Assembly: GCF_003609635.1 (NCBI RefSeq)
Contig: NZ_MCIA01000035.1
Location: 124,001-188,000, forward strand
From: Lacrimispora algidixylanolytica
Lineage (GTDB): Bacteria; Bacillota; Clostridia; Lachnospirales; Lachnospiraceae
Length of the DNA: 64,000 nt
Direction: 5' to 3'
Made by a program: the position numbers and the translations under genes. Of the stretch, positions 54,127 to 62,866 are shown piece by piece. Numbering within the stretch: position 1 is the stretch's first letter; each line of letters opens with the position of its first letter. Below the pieces are notes generated by a model that saw only the letters and a program-made list of their open reading frames with translations, was not told the DNA's origin and ran no database searches.

Positions 54127-54978
54127 ATGAATATACAGTGGTATCCAGGTCATATGACCAAAGCCAAAAGGGCTATGAAAGAAGACATCAAATTAATTGA
54201 TTTGATTATTGAGTTAGTAGATGCAAGAGTACCACTCAGCAGTAGAAATCCTGATATTGATGATTTGGGTGTGAATAAAGCGCGCATCGTTCTTCTTAAT
54301 AAATCAGATCTTGCTGATGAGCGTTTCAACAAAGCTTGGACAGAGTATTTTGAAGCTCAGGGTTTTCATGTTCTCAAAGTGAATTCAAAAAGTGGCTCAG
54401 GACTGAAACAAATAAATGGTATTGTTCAGGAAGCTTGCAAAGAAAAGATAGAGAGAGACCGCAGACGAGGCATATTAAACCGCCCGGTACGTGCCATGGT
54501 TGTAGGAATTCCTAACGTAGGAAAGTCAACTTTTATCAATTCCTTTGCTGGAAAAGCATGTACAAAAACAGGAAACAAACCAGGAGTAACAAAAGGTAAC
54601 CAGTGGATTCGTTTAAATAAGAGTTTGGAGCTACTTGATACGCCGGGAATATTATGGCCAAGGTTTGAGGATCAAAAAGTAGGCGTTAAGCTGGCCATGA
54701 TTGGTTCTATTAATGACCAGATCTTAAATAAAGACGAACTGGCCATTGAACTGATTCGTTTCTTGAACCGAGATTATCCAAATGTTCTTTTGAACCGGTA
54801 TGGAATTGAAGTAGATAATGAGTTTAAGATATTGGAAGAGGTAGCAAAAGCTAGATCTTGCCTTGCAAAAGGTGGAGAATTTGACTTGATTAAAGCCTCT
54901 AACTTATTGATCGATGATTTTAGAAACGGAAAATTGGGGCGTATGACCTTAGAATTTCCTAAAAAAACAGAAAAATAA
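54127..54978 (+). CDS. ylqF: Ribosome biogenesis GTPase RbgA (YlqF)
   Basis: This 283-aa circularly permuted GTPase starts with WYPGHMTKAKRAM. It has LNKSDLAD (G4) ahead of GIPNVGKSTFINSF (G1) and DTPGILWPRF (G3). The C-terminal ANTAR-like helical domain runs from about 205. It is needed for late 50S assembly in Bacillus. It lies between lepB and rnhB as in most Firmicutes; a terminator follows. Confidence 0.95.
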   Translation: MNIQWYPGHMTKAKRAMKEDIKLIDLIIELVDARVPLSSRNPDIDDLGVNKARIVLLNKSDLADERFNKAWTEYFEAQGFHVLKVNSKSGSGLKQINGIVQEACKEKIERDRRRGILNRPVRAMVVGIPNVGKSTFINSFAGKACTKTGNKPGVTKGNQWIRLNKSLELLDTPGILWPRFEDQKVGVKLAMIGSINDQILNKDELAIELIRFLNRDYPNVLLNRYGIEVDNEFKILEEVAKARSCLAKGGEFDLIKASNLLIDDFRNGKLGRMTLEFPKKTEK

Positions 54979-54982
54979 AAAT

Positions 54983-55015
54983 TAGGGCGGCTCTTTTTGA
55001 GTGGCCCTATTTTTC
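54983..55015 (+). terminator. Terminator after rbgA
   Basis: TAGGGC...CTC pairs with GAG...GCCCTA with one internal mismatch and one wobble; TTTTTCT follows. Confidence 0.7.
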
Positions 55016-55039
55016 TATAAAAAAGGCGGAGTGGAAACA

Positions 55040-55681
55040 ATGAGAAAATTAACAGAAGAAAAACTGAGGGCAGAGCAGGAACGCCTGGAGATGATGAAGG
55101 AGTACGAATACAGGTATGAGGACCATATTCTCCTCTGCGGCATCGACGAAGTGGGAAGAGGACCTCTTGCGGGGCCTGTAGTGGCAGGTGCAGTGATATT
55201 GCCAAGGGATTGTGAGATTCTTTATATCAATGATTCCAAAAAGCTATCTGAGAAGAAACGGGAAGCTTTGTACCTTGAAATCAAAGAAAAGGCATTGGCT
55301 TATTCTGTTGGTGTAATCGGACCAGAAGTAACTGATGATATAAACATACTACAAGCCACCTATGAAGCCATGAGGCTGGCTGTAGACAAGCTTGGACTTA
55401 AGCCACAAGTCTTATTAAACGACGCGGTTACCATACCGGGACTAACCATGGAACAAGTGCCTATTATAAAAGGGGATGCAAAGAGTGTGTCCATAGCCGC
55501 CGCAAGCATCATAGCAAAGGTTACGAGGGATCATATGATGGAAGAGTACGACATTTTATTTCCCCAGTATGGATTTGCAAAGAACAAAGGATATGGAACA
55601 CCAGTTCATATCAGCGCATTAAAAGAATATGGTCCCTGTCCCATTCACCGTCGCAGCTTTATAAAGAATTTTACAAGCTAG
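55040..55681 (+). CDS. rnhB: Ribonuclease HII
   Basis: This 213-aa enzyme has GIDEVGRGPLAGPVVAGAVILP (D and E of the active site), INDSKKLSEKKRE, LLNDAVTIPGL and SIAAASIIAKVTRD. It removes RNA from RNA-DNA hybrids and misincorporated ribonucleotides. A charged helical extension of about 30 residues precedes the core. The ATG at 55040 follows GGCGGAG; the earlier frame starts inside the terminator. Confidence 0.95.
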   Translation: MRKLTEEKLRAEQERLEMMKEYEYRYEDHILLCGIDEVGRGPLAGPVVAGAVILPRDCEILYINDSKKLSEKKREALYLEIKEKALAYSVGVIGPEVTDDINILQATYEAMRLAVDKLGLKPQVLLNDAVTIPGLTMEQVPIIKGDAKSVSIAAASIIAKVTRDHMMEEYDILFPQYGFAKNKGYGTPVHISALKEYGPCPIHRRSFIKNFTS

Positions 55682-55699
55682 GAAAGGTCAGGGGCATGA

Positions 55700-56044
55700 T
55701 TGAAGAACAACAGAGAGATCGGAACAGAGTATGAAATAATTGCAGCCGATTTTCTTGAAAAATCCGGCTATAAAATTCTGGAACAGAATTATAGAAATAA
55801 GATGGGAGAAATCGATCTCATTGCAATGGATGAAAAGGATCTGGTCTTTATTGAAGTAAAGTATCGAAAGAGCCTTTCAAAAGGTGATCCAGCAGAAGCA
55901 GTAAACTATAAAAAGCAGATTCGAATTAGAAATGCAGCGAGAGGTTACTTATATTTTAGCCATCTAGGTGAAGAGACCTCCTGTCGGTTTGATGTAGTGG
56001 CCATACTTGGGCAGGAGATTCGGTTGATACGAGATGCATTTTAA
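55700..56044 (+). CDS. yraN: YraN family protein (UPF0102), TTG start
   Basis: This 114-aa nuclease-fold protein has REIGTEYEIIAADFLEKSGYKILEQNYRNKMGEIDLIAMDEKDLVFIEVKYR, keeping the GEIDLI and EVK residues of the restriction-endonuclease-like fold. A TGA stop directly precedes the TTG at 55700, and the next in-frame ATG is inside the conserved core, so TTG must be the start; AGGGG lies 5 bp upstream. An ATG at 55696 is in another frame. Function is not established; some relatives bind DNA. pgeF overlaps its end region. Confidence 0.88.
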   Translation: MKNNREIGTEYEIIAADFLEKSGYKILEQNYRNKMGEIDLIAMDEKDLVFIEVKYRKSLSKGDPAEAVNYKKQIRIRNAARGYLYFSHLGEETSCRFDVVAILGQEIRLIRDAF

Positions 56045-56057
56045 TGGAGGGAAACGG

Positions 56058-56912
56058 ATGAATGATATGTGGAAACGGGCAGAATCAGAGAATGGTTTAA
56101 ATTATAAAGTCTCAGAACAAGTCCCTTACTTTTCATTTCCAATTCTGGAAGATACAGGCTTAGTGAAACAAGGATTTTCCACAAAGATGGGAGGGGTAAG
56201 TCAGGGAAAGTATGCGACCATGAACTTTACCTTTACCAGAGGCGATAATCCGGATCACGTTAAGGAAAATTACAGACGGATGGCAAAAGCACTTGGCGTT
56301 GATGTGGAAAAGATGGTGTTGTCTTATCAGACCCATACCACGAATGTCCGGGTGGTAACAGAATCCGACGCTGGAAAGGGAATTTTTAAGGAAAGAGAAT
56401 ATCAAGATGTGGATGGATTAATAACCAATGTTCCAGGAATCACGCTTGTTACTTTTTACGCAGACTGTGTTCCTCTTTACTTTCTTGACCCAGTTCATAA
56501 GGCAATTGGTTTAAGTCATTCCGGATGGAGAGGAACCGTGGGCCGTATGGGGGGAGTGACTGTGAAAAAGATGGAGGAAGCATTTGGTTCCAGGGCAGAA
56601 GATATGATTGCATGTATTGGCCCTAGCATCTGCAAGACTTGTTATGAAGTAGGAGCGGAAGTAATTGAAGAATTTAAAAAAGGATATGACCAAAAACATT
56701 GGGGCGATATATTTACAGATAAAGGAAATGGAAAGTACTGGCTGGATCTTTGGAAAGCAAATGAAATTGTACTTTTAAATGCCGGTATTAAAAAAGAAAA
56801 TCTGGAGGTTACGGATATCTGCACTCACTGTAACTCAGATTATCTGTTTTCCCATCGTACTACGGGCAATGAAAGAGGTAATTTAGCTGCATTTCTTTCC
56901 CTTGCAGAATAG
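56058..56912 (+). CDS. pgeF: Peptidoglycan editing factor PgeF (YfiH, multicopper polyphenol oxidase fold)
   Basis: This 284-aa protein has LSYQTHTTNVRVV, TLVTFYADCVPLYFLDPVHKAIGLSHSGWRGTVGRMGG and CIGPSICKTCYEVG, with the Cys/His set (H, C, H) of the YfiH family that binds a metal. Work in E. coli shows PgeF removes wrongly incorporated L-Ser from wall precursors; older labels are laccase or polyphenol oxidase. The ATG at 56058 follows GGAGGG; an earlier ATG at 56034 overlaps yraN. Confidence 0.9.
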   Translation: MNDMWKRAESENGLNYKVSEQVPYFSFPILEDTGLVKQGFSTKMGGVSQGKYATMNFTFTRGDNPDHVKENYRRMAKALGVDVEKMVLSYQTHTTNVRVVTESDAGKGIFKEREYQDVDGLITNVPGITLVTFYADCVPLYFLDPVHKAIGLSHSGWRGTVGRMGGVTVKKMEEAFGSRAEDMIACIGPSICKTCYEVGAEVIEEFKKGYDQKHWGDIFTDKGNGKYWLDLWKANEIVLLNAGIKKENLEVTDICTHCNSDYLFSHRTTGNERGNLAAFLSLAE

Positions 56913-56936
56913 TGAAAAGTCTTAGATTTCACACTA

Positions 56937-56990
56937 AAAACTGGCTACAGCAAATGAGAATATATCTTTTCATACGCTGCAGCCAGTTTT
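56937..56990. terminator. Bidirectional terminator between pgeF and prs
   Basis: Arms of 15 bp (AAAACTGGCTACAGC with GCTGCAGCCAGTTTT) with one mismatch; the AAAA/TTTT ends serve either strand. Confidence 0.75.
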
Positions 56991-56999
56991 GATTTCAAT

Positions 57000-58178
57000 T
57001 TAAGCCTTATATTTTTTTAATACATTCTGGATCTTTTCAGTGGAACTGAGAGCTGTGCTGATTGGAACATCATGATTTAAGGAATTCACGATAGCAGCAA
57101 CATATTTGCTGATATCAGCCTCAACATACCATTCTCTTTCTAGAAGCTCTTTGGGACGGTAATTTAAGTTGGTAGTTACCACACTGTCAATATATCCCTT
57201 ATTGTAAAACTCATCAAATTTTTCTAGTCCATTTGTAAAAAGTCCAAAGGTACAGCAGACGATTACTTTATCAGCCTTACGTTCTTTTAACTCTTTAGCC
57301 GTATCAAGCATGCTTTCTCCAGAGGAGATCATATCGTCTACAATCAACACGGTTTTGCCTTCTACAGAAGAACCTAAGAATTCATGATCAACAATAGGAT
57401 TACGTCCGTCTATTACTTTGGAATAATCTCTTCTCTTGTAGAACATACCCATATCTACACTTAAGTTATTGGCAAGATAAACAGCTCGGTCCATAGCTCC
57501 TTCATCAGGGCTGATAACCATCAGGTTTTCTTTGTCAATTTTAAGATTTGGGTACTGCTTAAGCACTGCCTTTACAAACTGGTAAGTAGGCATGAAGTTG
57601 TCAAAACCGCTTAGAGGGATTGCATTTTGTACTCTAGGATCATGAGCGTCAAAGGTAATAATGTTGCTGACACCCATGTTAACTAGCTCTTCCAGAGCCA
57701 TAGCACAGTCTAGTGATTCTCTCTTGGTTCTTTTGTGCTGGCGGCTCTCATAGAGGAACGGCATAACAACGTTTACTCTGTGAGCAGTCGCACAAGATGC
57801 GCCTAGAATTCGTTTTAAATCCTGAAAATGATTATCTGGTGACATGTGGTTACTATAACCGTTGACCGTAAATGGAATACTATAATTAGTCACATCTACC
57901 ATTGCGAAAACATCCGTTCCACGAACAGATTCTTTAATAATTCCTTTTGCTTCTCCAGTTCCAAAACGAGGACATTGGCAATCAAGAAGATAGGAATTTA
58001 TATCATAACCGCGGTAATGGAGATCAGCCTCACGGCGTTTTAATTCCTCAATATCATTTCTGCGGAAACCTACAATGTGGTCATTTACTTTTTTAGCCAG
58101 TTCCTGGCAGCTTTCCAGTGCCGCAATTTTTAAGGGTGCAACAGGCAGTTGGTCTTTGAATACATAATCATTTGCCAT
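57000..58178 (-). CDS. prs: Ribose-phosphate pyrophosphokinase, long clostridial form
   Basis: This 392-aa protein is longer than the usual 310-320. The PRPP loop is VLIVDDMISSGESMLDTAKEL, and VVISPDEGAMDRAVYLA and ITFDAHDPRVQNAIPL match the family, though the flexible loop is LYESRQHKRTKRESLDC. An N-terminal stretch of about 75 residues (ELKRREADLHYRGYDINSYLLDC) is extra. It would make PRPP for nucleotides, His and Trp. ATG 58178 has GGAGGA before it; the longer start at 58274 falls inside the promoter. Confidence 0.88.
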   Translation of the reverse strand: MANDYVFKDQLPVAPLKIAALESCQELAKKVNDHIVGFRRNDIEELKRREADLHYRGYDINSYLLDCQCPRFGTGEAKGIIKESVRGTDVFAMVDVTNYSIPFTVNGYSNHMSPDNHFQDLKRILGASCATAHRVNVVMPFLYESRQHKRTKRESLDCAMALEELVNMGVSNIITFDAHDPRVQNAIPLSGFDNFMPTYQFVKAVLKQYPNLKIDKENLMVISPDEGAMDRAVYLANNLSVDMGMFYKRRDYSKVIDGRNPIVDHEFLGSSVEGKTVLIVDDMISSGESMLDTAKELKERKADKVIVCCTFGLFTNGLEKFDEFYNKGYIDSVVTTNLNYRPKELLEREWYVEADISKYVAAIVNSLNHDVPISTALSSTEKIQNVLKKYKA

Positions 58179-58244
58179 GACAAACGTTCCTCCATAATGA
58201 ATGAACAGCCAGTTTTTAGACTGCCTGTTTCTTATCTTACCCCT

Positions 58245-58274
58245 TTTATACCATCGATAGACGGAATGCGTCAA
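58245..58274 (-). promoter_or_regulatory. Promoter of prs
   Basis: Minus strand: TTGACG, 18 bp, TATAAA, about 70 bp before the prs ATG. Confidence 0.6.
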
Positions 58275-58317
58275 TAGAATTTGTTATATTTTCGTGAAAA
58301 AAACAAAAAACGCTTCC

Positions 58318-58346
58318 TTTACAAAAAGTGACAATCTTGTTATGAT
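58318..58346 (+). promoter_or_regulatory. Promoter of the DUF512-der-plsY-gpsA operon
   Basis: TTTACA, 17 bp, TATGAT, about 30 bp before the DUF512 start; divergent from the prs promoter. Confidence 0.7.
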
Positions 58347-58378
58347 ATATTAGTATGGCTATAGAAAGGTAAATGAAC

Positions 58379-59746
58379 ATGAGTAAAAAAGGACATATTA
58401 TCAAAACAGTCGATCCGGATTCTATCGCAGACCAATTGGAATTAGAAGCAGGTGATGCTGTGATTTCCATAGATGGTAGGGAACTAGAAGACATTTTTGA
58501 TTATGAATATTATATAAATAACGAATCCATTCTTATGGTTGTGAAGAAAAAGAATGGAGAAGAATGGGAACTGGAAATAGAAAATCAATACGAGGATTTG
58601 GGAATTACTTTTGAAAATGGTTTAATGAGTGAGTATCGAACCTGTCGGAATAATTGTATCTTTTGCTTTATTGATCAGATGCCTCCTGGAATGAGAGAGA
58701 CTCTCTATTTTAAAGATGACGATTCTAGGCTTTCATTTCTTCAGGGAAACTACGTAACTCTTACAAATATGAGCGACCATGATATCAATCGAATTATTGA
58801 ATTCAAACTGGCACCGATTAATATATCGGTTCATACCACAAATCCAGTTTTGCGGTGCAAGATGCTTCATAACCGTTTTGCAGGGGAATCCCTTTCAAAG
58901 ATAGACCAGCTTTATGAAGCTGAGATTCCAATGAACGGACAAATTGTACTCTGCAAAGGCGTAAATGACGGAAAAGAGTTGGAGCGGACCATTAAGGATC
59001 TGGCAAAGTATCTTCCTCATATGAAGAGTGTTTCAATTGTCCCTGTAGGCGTGTCTAAATTCCGAGAGGGTTTATATCCTTTGGAAGCATTGAATGAAGA
59101 CGACGCAAGAAATGTAATTGAAACCGTAGAACGGTGGCAAAAAAAGTTATATAAAACTTACGGCAACCATTTTATCCATGTCAGTGATGAGTTCTATATT
59201 CTTGCAGGACTTGCCATGCCGGAAGAGAAACGATATGACGGTTATATTCAATTAGAAAACGGGGTTGGAATGACCCGTCAGCTGGAAGAAGAAGTGATAG
59301 GTGTCCTAAAGAAACTAAAAGGGGACAAACAGGTGGAGGAGATTTCCATTGCTACAGGGAAACTGGCAGCTCCATATATAAAAGACCTGGTAGAAAAAAT
59401 CACGAAAAAGTTTCCGGGAAGAAAGGTTCATGTCTATACCATTACCAATGTCTTTTTCGGTGAGCATATTACGGTTGCTGGCTTAATCACTGGTCAGGAC
59501 TTAACCAGCCAGTTAAAAGGCAAAGAGCTTGGAAGCAGACTTCTGCTTCCAGAATGTATGTTCCGCAGTGGAGAAGAAGTGTTTCTTGACGACCTGACAA
59601 GAACCGATGTACAAAATGCTTTACAAGTACAGGTAGATATTGTAAAATCAAGCGGTCAGGATTTAGTTCAGGCCGTATTAGGGCCGGTAAAAGAGAACCT
59701 AGCTTCTTATGACGGATACGAATTAAAGGAGATATCATATGAGTAA
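58379..59746 (+). CDS. DUF512 family protein (PDZ and radical-SAM-like)
   Basis: This 455-aa protein has an N-terminal PDZ-like domain (about 1-70; [21 protein letters not shown]). A radical-SAM-like cysteine motif [14 protein letters not shown] is followed by [17 protein letters not shown] residues, [13 protein letters not shown] and the C-terminal DUF512 region. The CxxxCxxC pattern points to a [4Fe-4S] cluster. The reaction is unknown. It is almost always encoded next to der, as here with an 8-bp overlap, so a ribosome- or translation-linked role is plausible. ATG 58379 is 8 bp after AAAGGT; ATG 58373 is closer. Confidence 0.87.
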   Translation: MSKKGHIIKTVDPDSIADQLELEAGDAVISIDGRELEDIFDYEYYINNESILMVVKKKNGEEWELEIENQYEDLGITFENGLMSEYRTCRNNCIFCFIDQMPPGMRETLYFKDDDSRLSFLQGNYVTLTNMSDHDINRIIEFKLAPINISVHTTNPVLRCKMLHNRFAGESLSKIDQLYEAEIPMNGQIVLCKGVNDGKELERTIKDLAKYLPHMKSVSIVPVGVSKFREGLYPLEALNEDDARNVIETVERWQKKLYKTYGNHFIHVSDEFYILAGLAMPEEKRYDGYIQLENGVGMTRQLEEEVIGVLKKLKGDKQVEEISIATGKLAAPYIKDLVEKITKKFPGRKVHVYTITNVFFGEHITVAGLITGQDLTSQLKGKELGSRLLLPECMFRSGEEVFLDDLTRTDVQNALQVQVDIVKSSGQDLVQAVLGPVKENLASYDGYELKEISYE

Positions 59747-61067
59747 ACCAATAGTTGCCATCGTGGGCCGACCAAATGTAGGAAAGTCTACGTTGTTTAA
59801 TGTTTTAGCTGGAGATACAATTTCCATCGTAAAAGATACACCAGGAGTTACCAGAGACAGAATCTATGCAGACTGTAACTGGTTAGATAGAAACTTCACT
59901 CTAATCGATACAGGAGGCATTGAGCCAGATACCAAAGATATTATCTTGTCTCAAATGAGAGAGCAGGCTGAGATCGCAATTGCTACTGCAGATGTCATTG
60001 TCTTTATTGTTGATGTGCGCCAGGGGTTGGTAGATTCTGACTCAAAGGTTGCAGATATGCTTAGAAAATCAAAGAAGCCAGTAGTGCTTGCAGTTAATAA
60101 GGTAGACAGCTTCGAAAAATTCGGAAATGATGTTTTTGAATTTTACAATTTAGGTATCGGTGAACCCGTTCCAGTTTCGGCTGCTTCCAGACTTGGTCTA
60201 GGAGAACTTCTTGATGAAGTTATTAAGCATTTTACAACTGAAAAAGAGGAAGAGGAAGACGATGACCGTCCTAGAATTGCAATTGTAGGAAAGCCTAACG
60301 TAGGAAAATCTTCTATTATAAATCAACTTTTAGGCGAAAACCGAGTCATTGTATCTGATATTGCAGGAACCACCAGAGATGCGGTAGATACTGAGATCGT
60401 GCACGATGGAACGGAATATGTATTTATTGATACAGCAGGTTTGAGACGTAAGAGCAAAATCAAAGAAGAATTAGAGCGTTACAGTATCATTCGTACGGTA
60501 ACCGCCGTAGAGCGAGCTGATGTGGTGGTAGTTGTAATTGACGCGGAGGAAGGCGTTACGGAGCAGGATGCCAAGATAGCAGGCATTGCTCACGATCGTG
60601 GTAAAGGTATTATCGTTGCCGTTAACAAATGGGATGCCATTGAAAAGCACGACAAAACCATTTACGAATACACCAATAAGATTAAAAACACCTTATCCTT
60701 TATGCCATATGCAGAATTTGCATTTATTTCTGCAAAAACTGGGCAGAGAATGAATAAACTATTTGAAATGATAGATATCGTACGAGAGAACCAGACTCTT
60801 AGAGTTTCCACTGGCGTATTAAATGAAATTATGTCTGAAGCCGTAGCTCTGCAGCAACCACCTTCTGATAAGGGAAAACATCTCAGACTTTATTACATTA
60901 CTCAGGTTGCCGTAAAACCACCAACATTTGTAATCTTTATTAATGACAAAGAACTTACCCATTTCTCTTATACAAGATATATTGAAAATAAGATTCGTGA
61001 TGCATTTGGTTTCAAAGGAACATCCCTTAAATTTCTATATAGAGAAAGAAGCGGAAAGGATCAATAG
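59739..61067 (+). CDS. der: Ribosome biogenesis GTPase Der (EngA)
   Basis: This 442-aa protein has tandem GTPase domains: [12 protein letters not shown] with DTGGIEP and NKVD (first), and [12 protein letters not shown] with [11 protein letters not shown] and NKWD (second). A C-terminal KH-like domain (about 355-442) ends with [14 protein letters not shown]. It is needed for 50S assembly. It overlaps the DUF512 gene by 8 bp and is 1 bp from plsY. Confidence 0.97.
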   Translation: MSKPIVAIVGRPNVGKSTLFNVLAGDTISIVKDTPGVTRDRIYADCNWLDRNFTLIDTGGIEPDTKDIILSQMREQAEIAIATADVIVFIVDVRQGLVDSDSKVADMLRKSKKPVVLAVNKVDSFEKFGNDVFEFYNLGIGEPVPVSAASRLGLGELLDEVIKHFTTEKEEEEDDDRPRIAIVGKPNVGKSSIINQLLGENRVIVSDIAGTTRDAVDTEIVHDGTEYVFIDTAGLRRKSKIKEELERYSIIRTVTAVERADVVVVVIDAEEGVTEQDAKIAGIAHDRGKGIIVAVNKWDAIEKHDKTIYEYTNKIKNTLSFMPYAEFAFISAKTGQRMNKLFEMIDIVRENQTLRVSTGVLNEIMSEAVALQQPPSDKGKHLRLYYITQVAVKPPTFVIFINDKELTHFSYTRYIENKIRDAFGFKGTSLKFLYRERSGKDQ

Positions 61068-61068
61068 T

Positions 61069-61710
61069 ATGGAAAGAATTATCTGTCTTTTAGCTGGTTA
61101 TTTGTTTGGCTTAATACAGACCGGTTATCTTTATGGAAAAGCACATAAGATTGATATCCGTAACCATGGAAGTGGTAATTCTGGCACCACCAATGCCTTA
61201 AGGGTTATGGGTGCAAAGGCAGGGGCAGTCGTGTTTTTGGGAGATTTCTTAAAATCATTGCTTCCTTGTCTCGTAGTACGAGTACTTTTTAAAGACAAAC
61301 CCGAGTTTATATACTTGTTGATGATGTATACAGGCTTAGGTGTCATATTAGGCCACAACTATCCCTTTTATCTTAAGTTTAAAGGGGGAAAGGGTATTGC
61401 GGCTACGGCTGGCTTGATTGTCGCCACTGATTTACGAATGACACTTTTGTGTATCGTAGCCTTTTTATCCATTGTAATCATTACCAGATACGTCTCATTA
61501 GGCTCTCTGGTGGTGGCTGTTATCTTATTTGCGTGGCTGGCTCTTTTTGCCACATTAGGCGCTTATGGGCTGGATCAGAAGCTACTTCCAGAATTCTATC
61601 TCGTGACAGCGATGATCAGTGGATTGGCATTTTGGCGTCATCGGGCGAATGTCGGACGCCTTGTCCGTGGTACAGAGAATAAAATCTCCCTAAACTTTGG
61701 CAAAAAATAA
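61069..61710 (+). CDS. plsY: Acyl-phosphate:glycerol-3-phosphate acyltransferase PlsY
   Basis: This 213-aa membrane enzyme has five or so segments and the three PlsY motifs: GSGNSGTTNALRVMGAKAGAVVFLGDFLK, GHNYPFYLKFKGGKGIAATAG and a C-terminal ISGLAFWRHRANVGRLVRGTENK. It makes lysophosphatidate, the first step of phospholipid synthesis, using the glycerol-3-phosphate made by GpsA. ATG 61069 is 1 bp after the der stop with AAAGGA upstream; the frame from 60943 lies inside der. Confidence 0.95.
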   Translation: MERIICLLAGYLFGLIQTGYLYGKAHKIDIRNHGSGNSGTTNALRVMGAKAGAVVFLGDFLKSLLPCLVVRVLFKDKPEFIYLLMMYTGLGVILGHNYPFYLKFKGGKGIAATAGLIVATDLRMTLLCIVAFLSIVIITRYVSLGSLVVAVILFAWLALFATLGAYGLDQKLLPEFYLVTAMISGLAFWRHRANVGRLVRGTENKISLNFGKK

Positions 61711-61725
61711 AATGAGGTGAAGGAA

Positions 61726-62736
61726 ATGGCAAAAATTGGAATAATCGGATCGGGAAGCTGGGGTATTGCTTTGGCATCTCTTCTATATAATAATAAGCAT
61801 GAGGTGACGGTATGGTCGGCGCTTCCAGAAGAGATCACAGAGATGAAGACGACCCGAAGACACCATACTCTTCCGGAGTTGGTTCTTCCAGAGGACATGA
61901 GATTTACAGAGAGTCTTGAAGAGGCCATGACTGGACGGGACATTCTGGTTACTGCGGTTCCTTCAATTTATGTCCGTTCTACAGCAAAAAAGATGAGTTC
62001 TTTCTGCCGGTATGGTCAAGTAGTAGTCAACGTAGCCAAAGGCATTGAAGAATCCACACTTATGACGCTTTCTGAAGTTTTGGAAGATGAGCTCCCTATG
62101 GCAGACGTAGCCGTCTTATCCGGCCCAAGTCATGCCGAAGAGGTAAGCAAAGGACTTCCAACTACCTGTGTGGCAGGTGCCCGTACCAGAAAGACAGCGG
62201 AATACATTCAGGGGATATTTATGCATGAAGTGTTCCGAGTCTATACAAGTCCTGATATCCTAGCGATTGAAATCGGTGGATCACTCAAGAATGTCATCGC
62301 TCTTGCTGCTGGAATTGCAGATGGTCTTGGCTATGGAGATAACACAAAAGCTGCCCTCATTACTAGGGGAATTACTGAAATATCTAGACTTGGTACTGAA
62401 ATGGGCGGTAAATTTCAGACGTTTTGCGGACTTTCCGGTATCGGTGACCTGATTGTGACTTGTGCCAGTATGCACAGTCGAAATCGGAGGGCTGGTATTT
62501 TAATTGGACAGGGCAGAACCATGGAAGAAGCAACGAAGGAAGTTAAGATGGTTGTAGAAGGTATCTATTCCGCAAAAGCGGCATTAGCCCTTTCTGAAAA
62601 GTATGGAGTTTCCATGCCGATTGTAGAACAGGTAAATGAGGTGCTCTTTAATAACAAACCTGCTTCTGACGCGGTGAAAGATCTGATGCTTCGTGATAAA
62701 ACGATAGAAAGTTCCGACCTCCCGTGGGAAGATTAA
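61726..62736 (+). CDS. gpsA: Glycerol-3-phosphate dehydrogenase [NAD(P)+]
   Basis: This 336-aa enzyme has the Rossmann loop IGIIGSGSWGIALASLL, VNVAKGIEESTLMTLSEVLEDEL, LSGPSHAEEV, the catalytic Lys in EIGGSLKNVIALAAGIADGLGYGDNTKAALITRGI and GLSGIGDLIVTC. It reduces DHAP to sn-glycerol-3-phosphate for PlsY. ATG 61726 is 5 bp after AGGTGA at 61715-61720; GTG 61717 would overlap this RBS. It is the last gene of the unit; only an AT-rich weak hairpin follows. Confidence 0.96.
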   Translation: MAKIGIIGSGSWGIALASLLYNNKHEVTVWSALPEEITEMKTTRRHHTLPELVLPEDMRFTESLEEAMTGRDILVTAVPSIYVRSTAKKMSSFCRYGQVVVNVAKGIEESTLMTLSEVLEDELPMADVAVLSGPSHAEEVSKGLPTTCVAGARTRKTAEYIQGIFMHEVFRVYTSPDILAIEIGGSLKNVIALAAGIADGLGYGDNTKAALITRGITEISRLGTEMGGKFQTFCGLSGIGDLIVTCASMHSRNRRAGILIGQGRTMEEATKEVKMVVEGIYSAKAALALSEKYGVSMPIVEQVNEVLFNNKPASDAVKDLMLRDKTIESSDLPWED

Positions 62737-62771
62737 TGAAAACTGATTTTATTTATATTTAATAAAAGCGG

Positions 62772-62800
62772 TTGACATTTTTTTAAAGCCATTTTATTAT
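62772..62800 (+). promoter_or_regulatory. Promoter of the LivJ-like lipoprotein gene
   Basis: Consensus TTGACA, 17 bp, TATTAT. Confidence 0.75.
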
Positions 62801-62808
62801 AAAGACTA

Positions 62809-62838
62809 TGTATATATAGTCAGAAGAACTGTATATAT
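62809..62838 (+). promoter_or_regulatory. Direct repeat in the early leader, possible operator
   Basis: TGTATATAT occurs at 62809 and 62830, spaced 21 bp (two helical turns), just after the -10. The first copy lies in an ACTAT...ATAGT palindrome. Confidence 0.35.
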
Positions 62839-62866
62839 CAAATCATTTCATGAGGAGGAATGGATT

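Noticed and set aside
54774-55205. 143-codon minus-strand frame across the rbgA-rnhB junction
   Set aside because: It crosses a terminator and two conserved genes and has no recognisable protein features.
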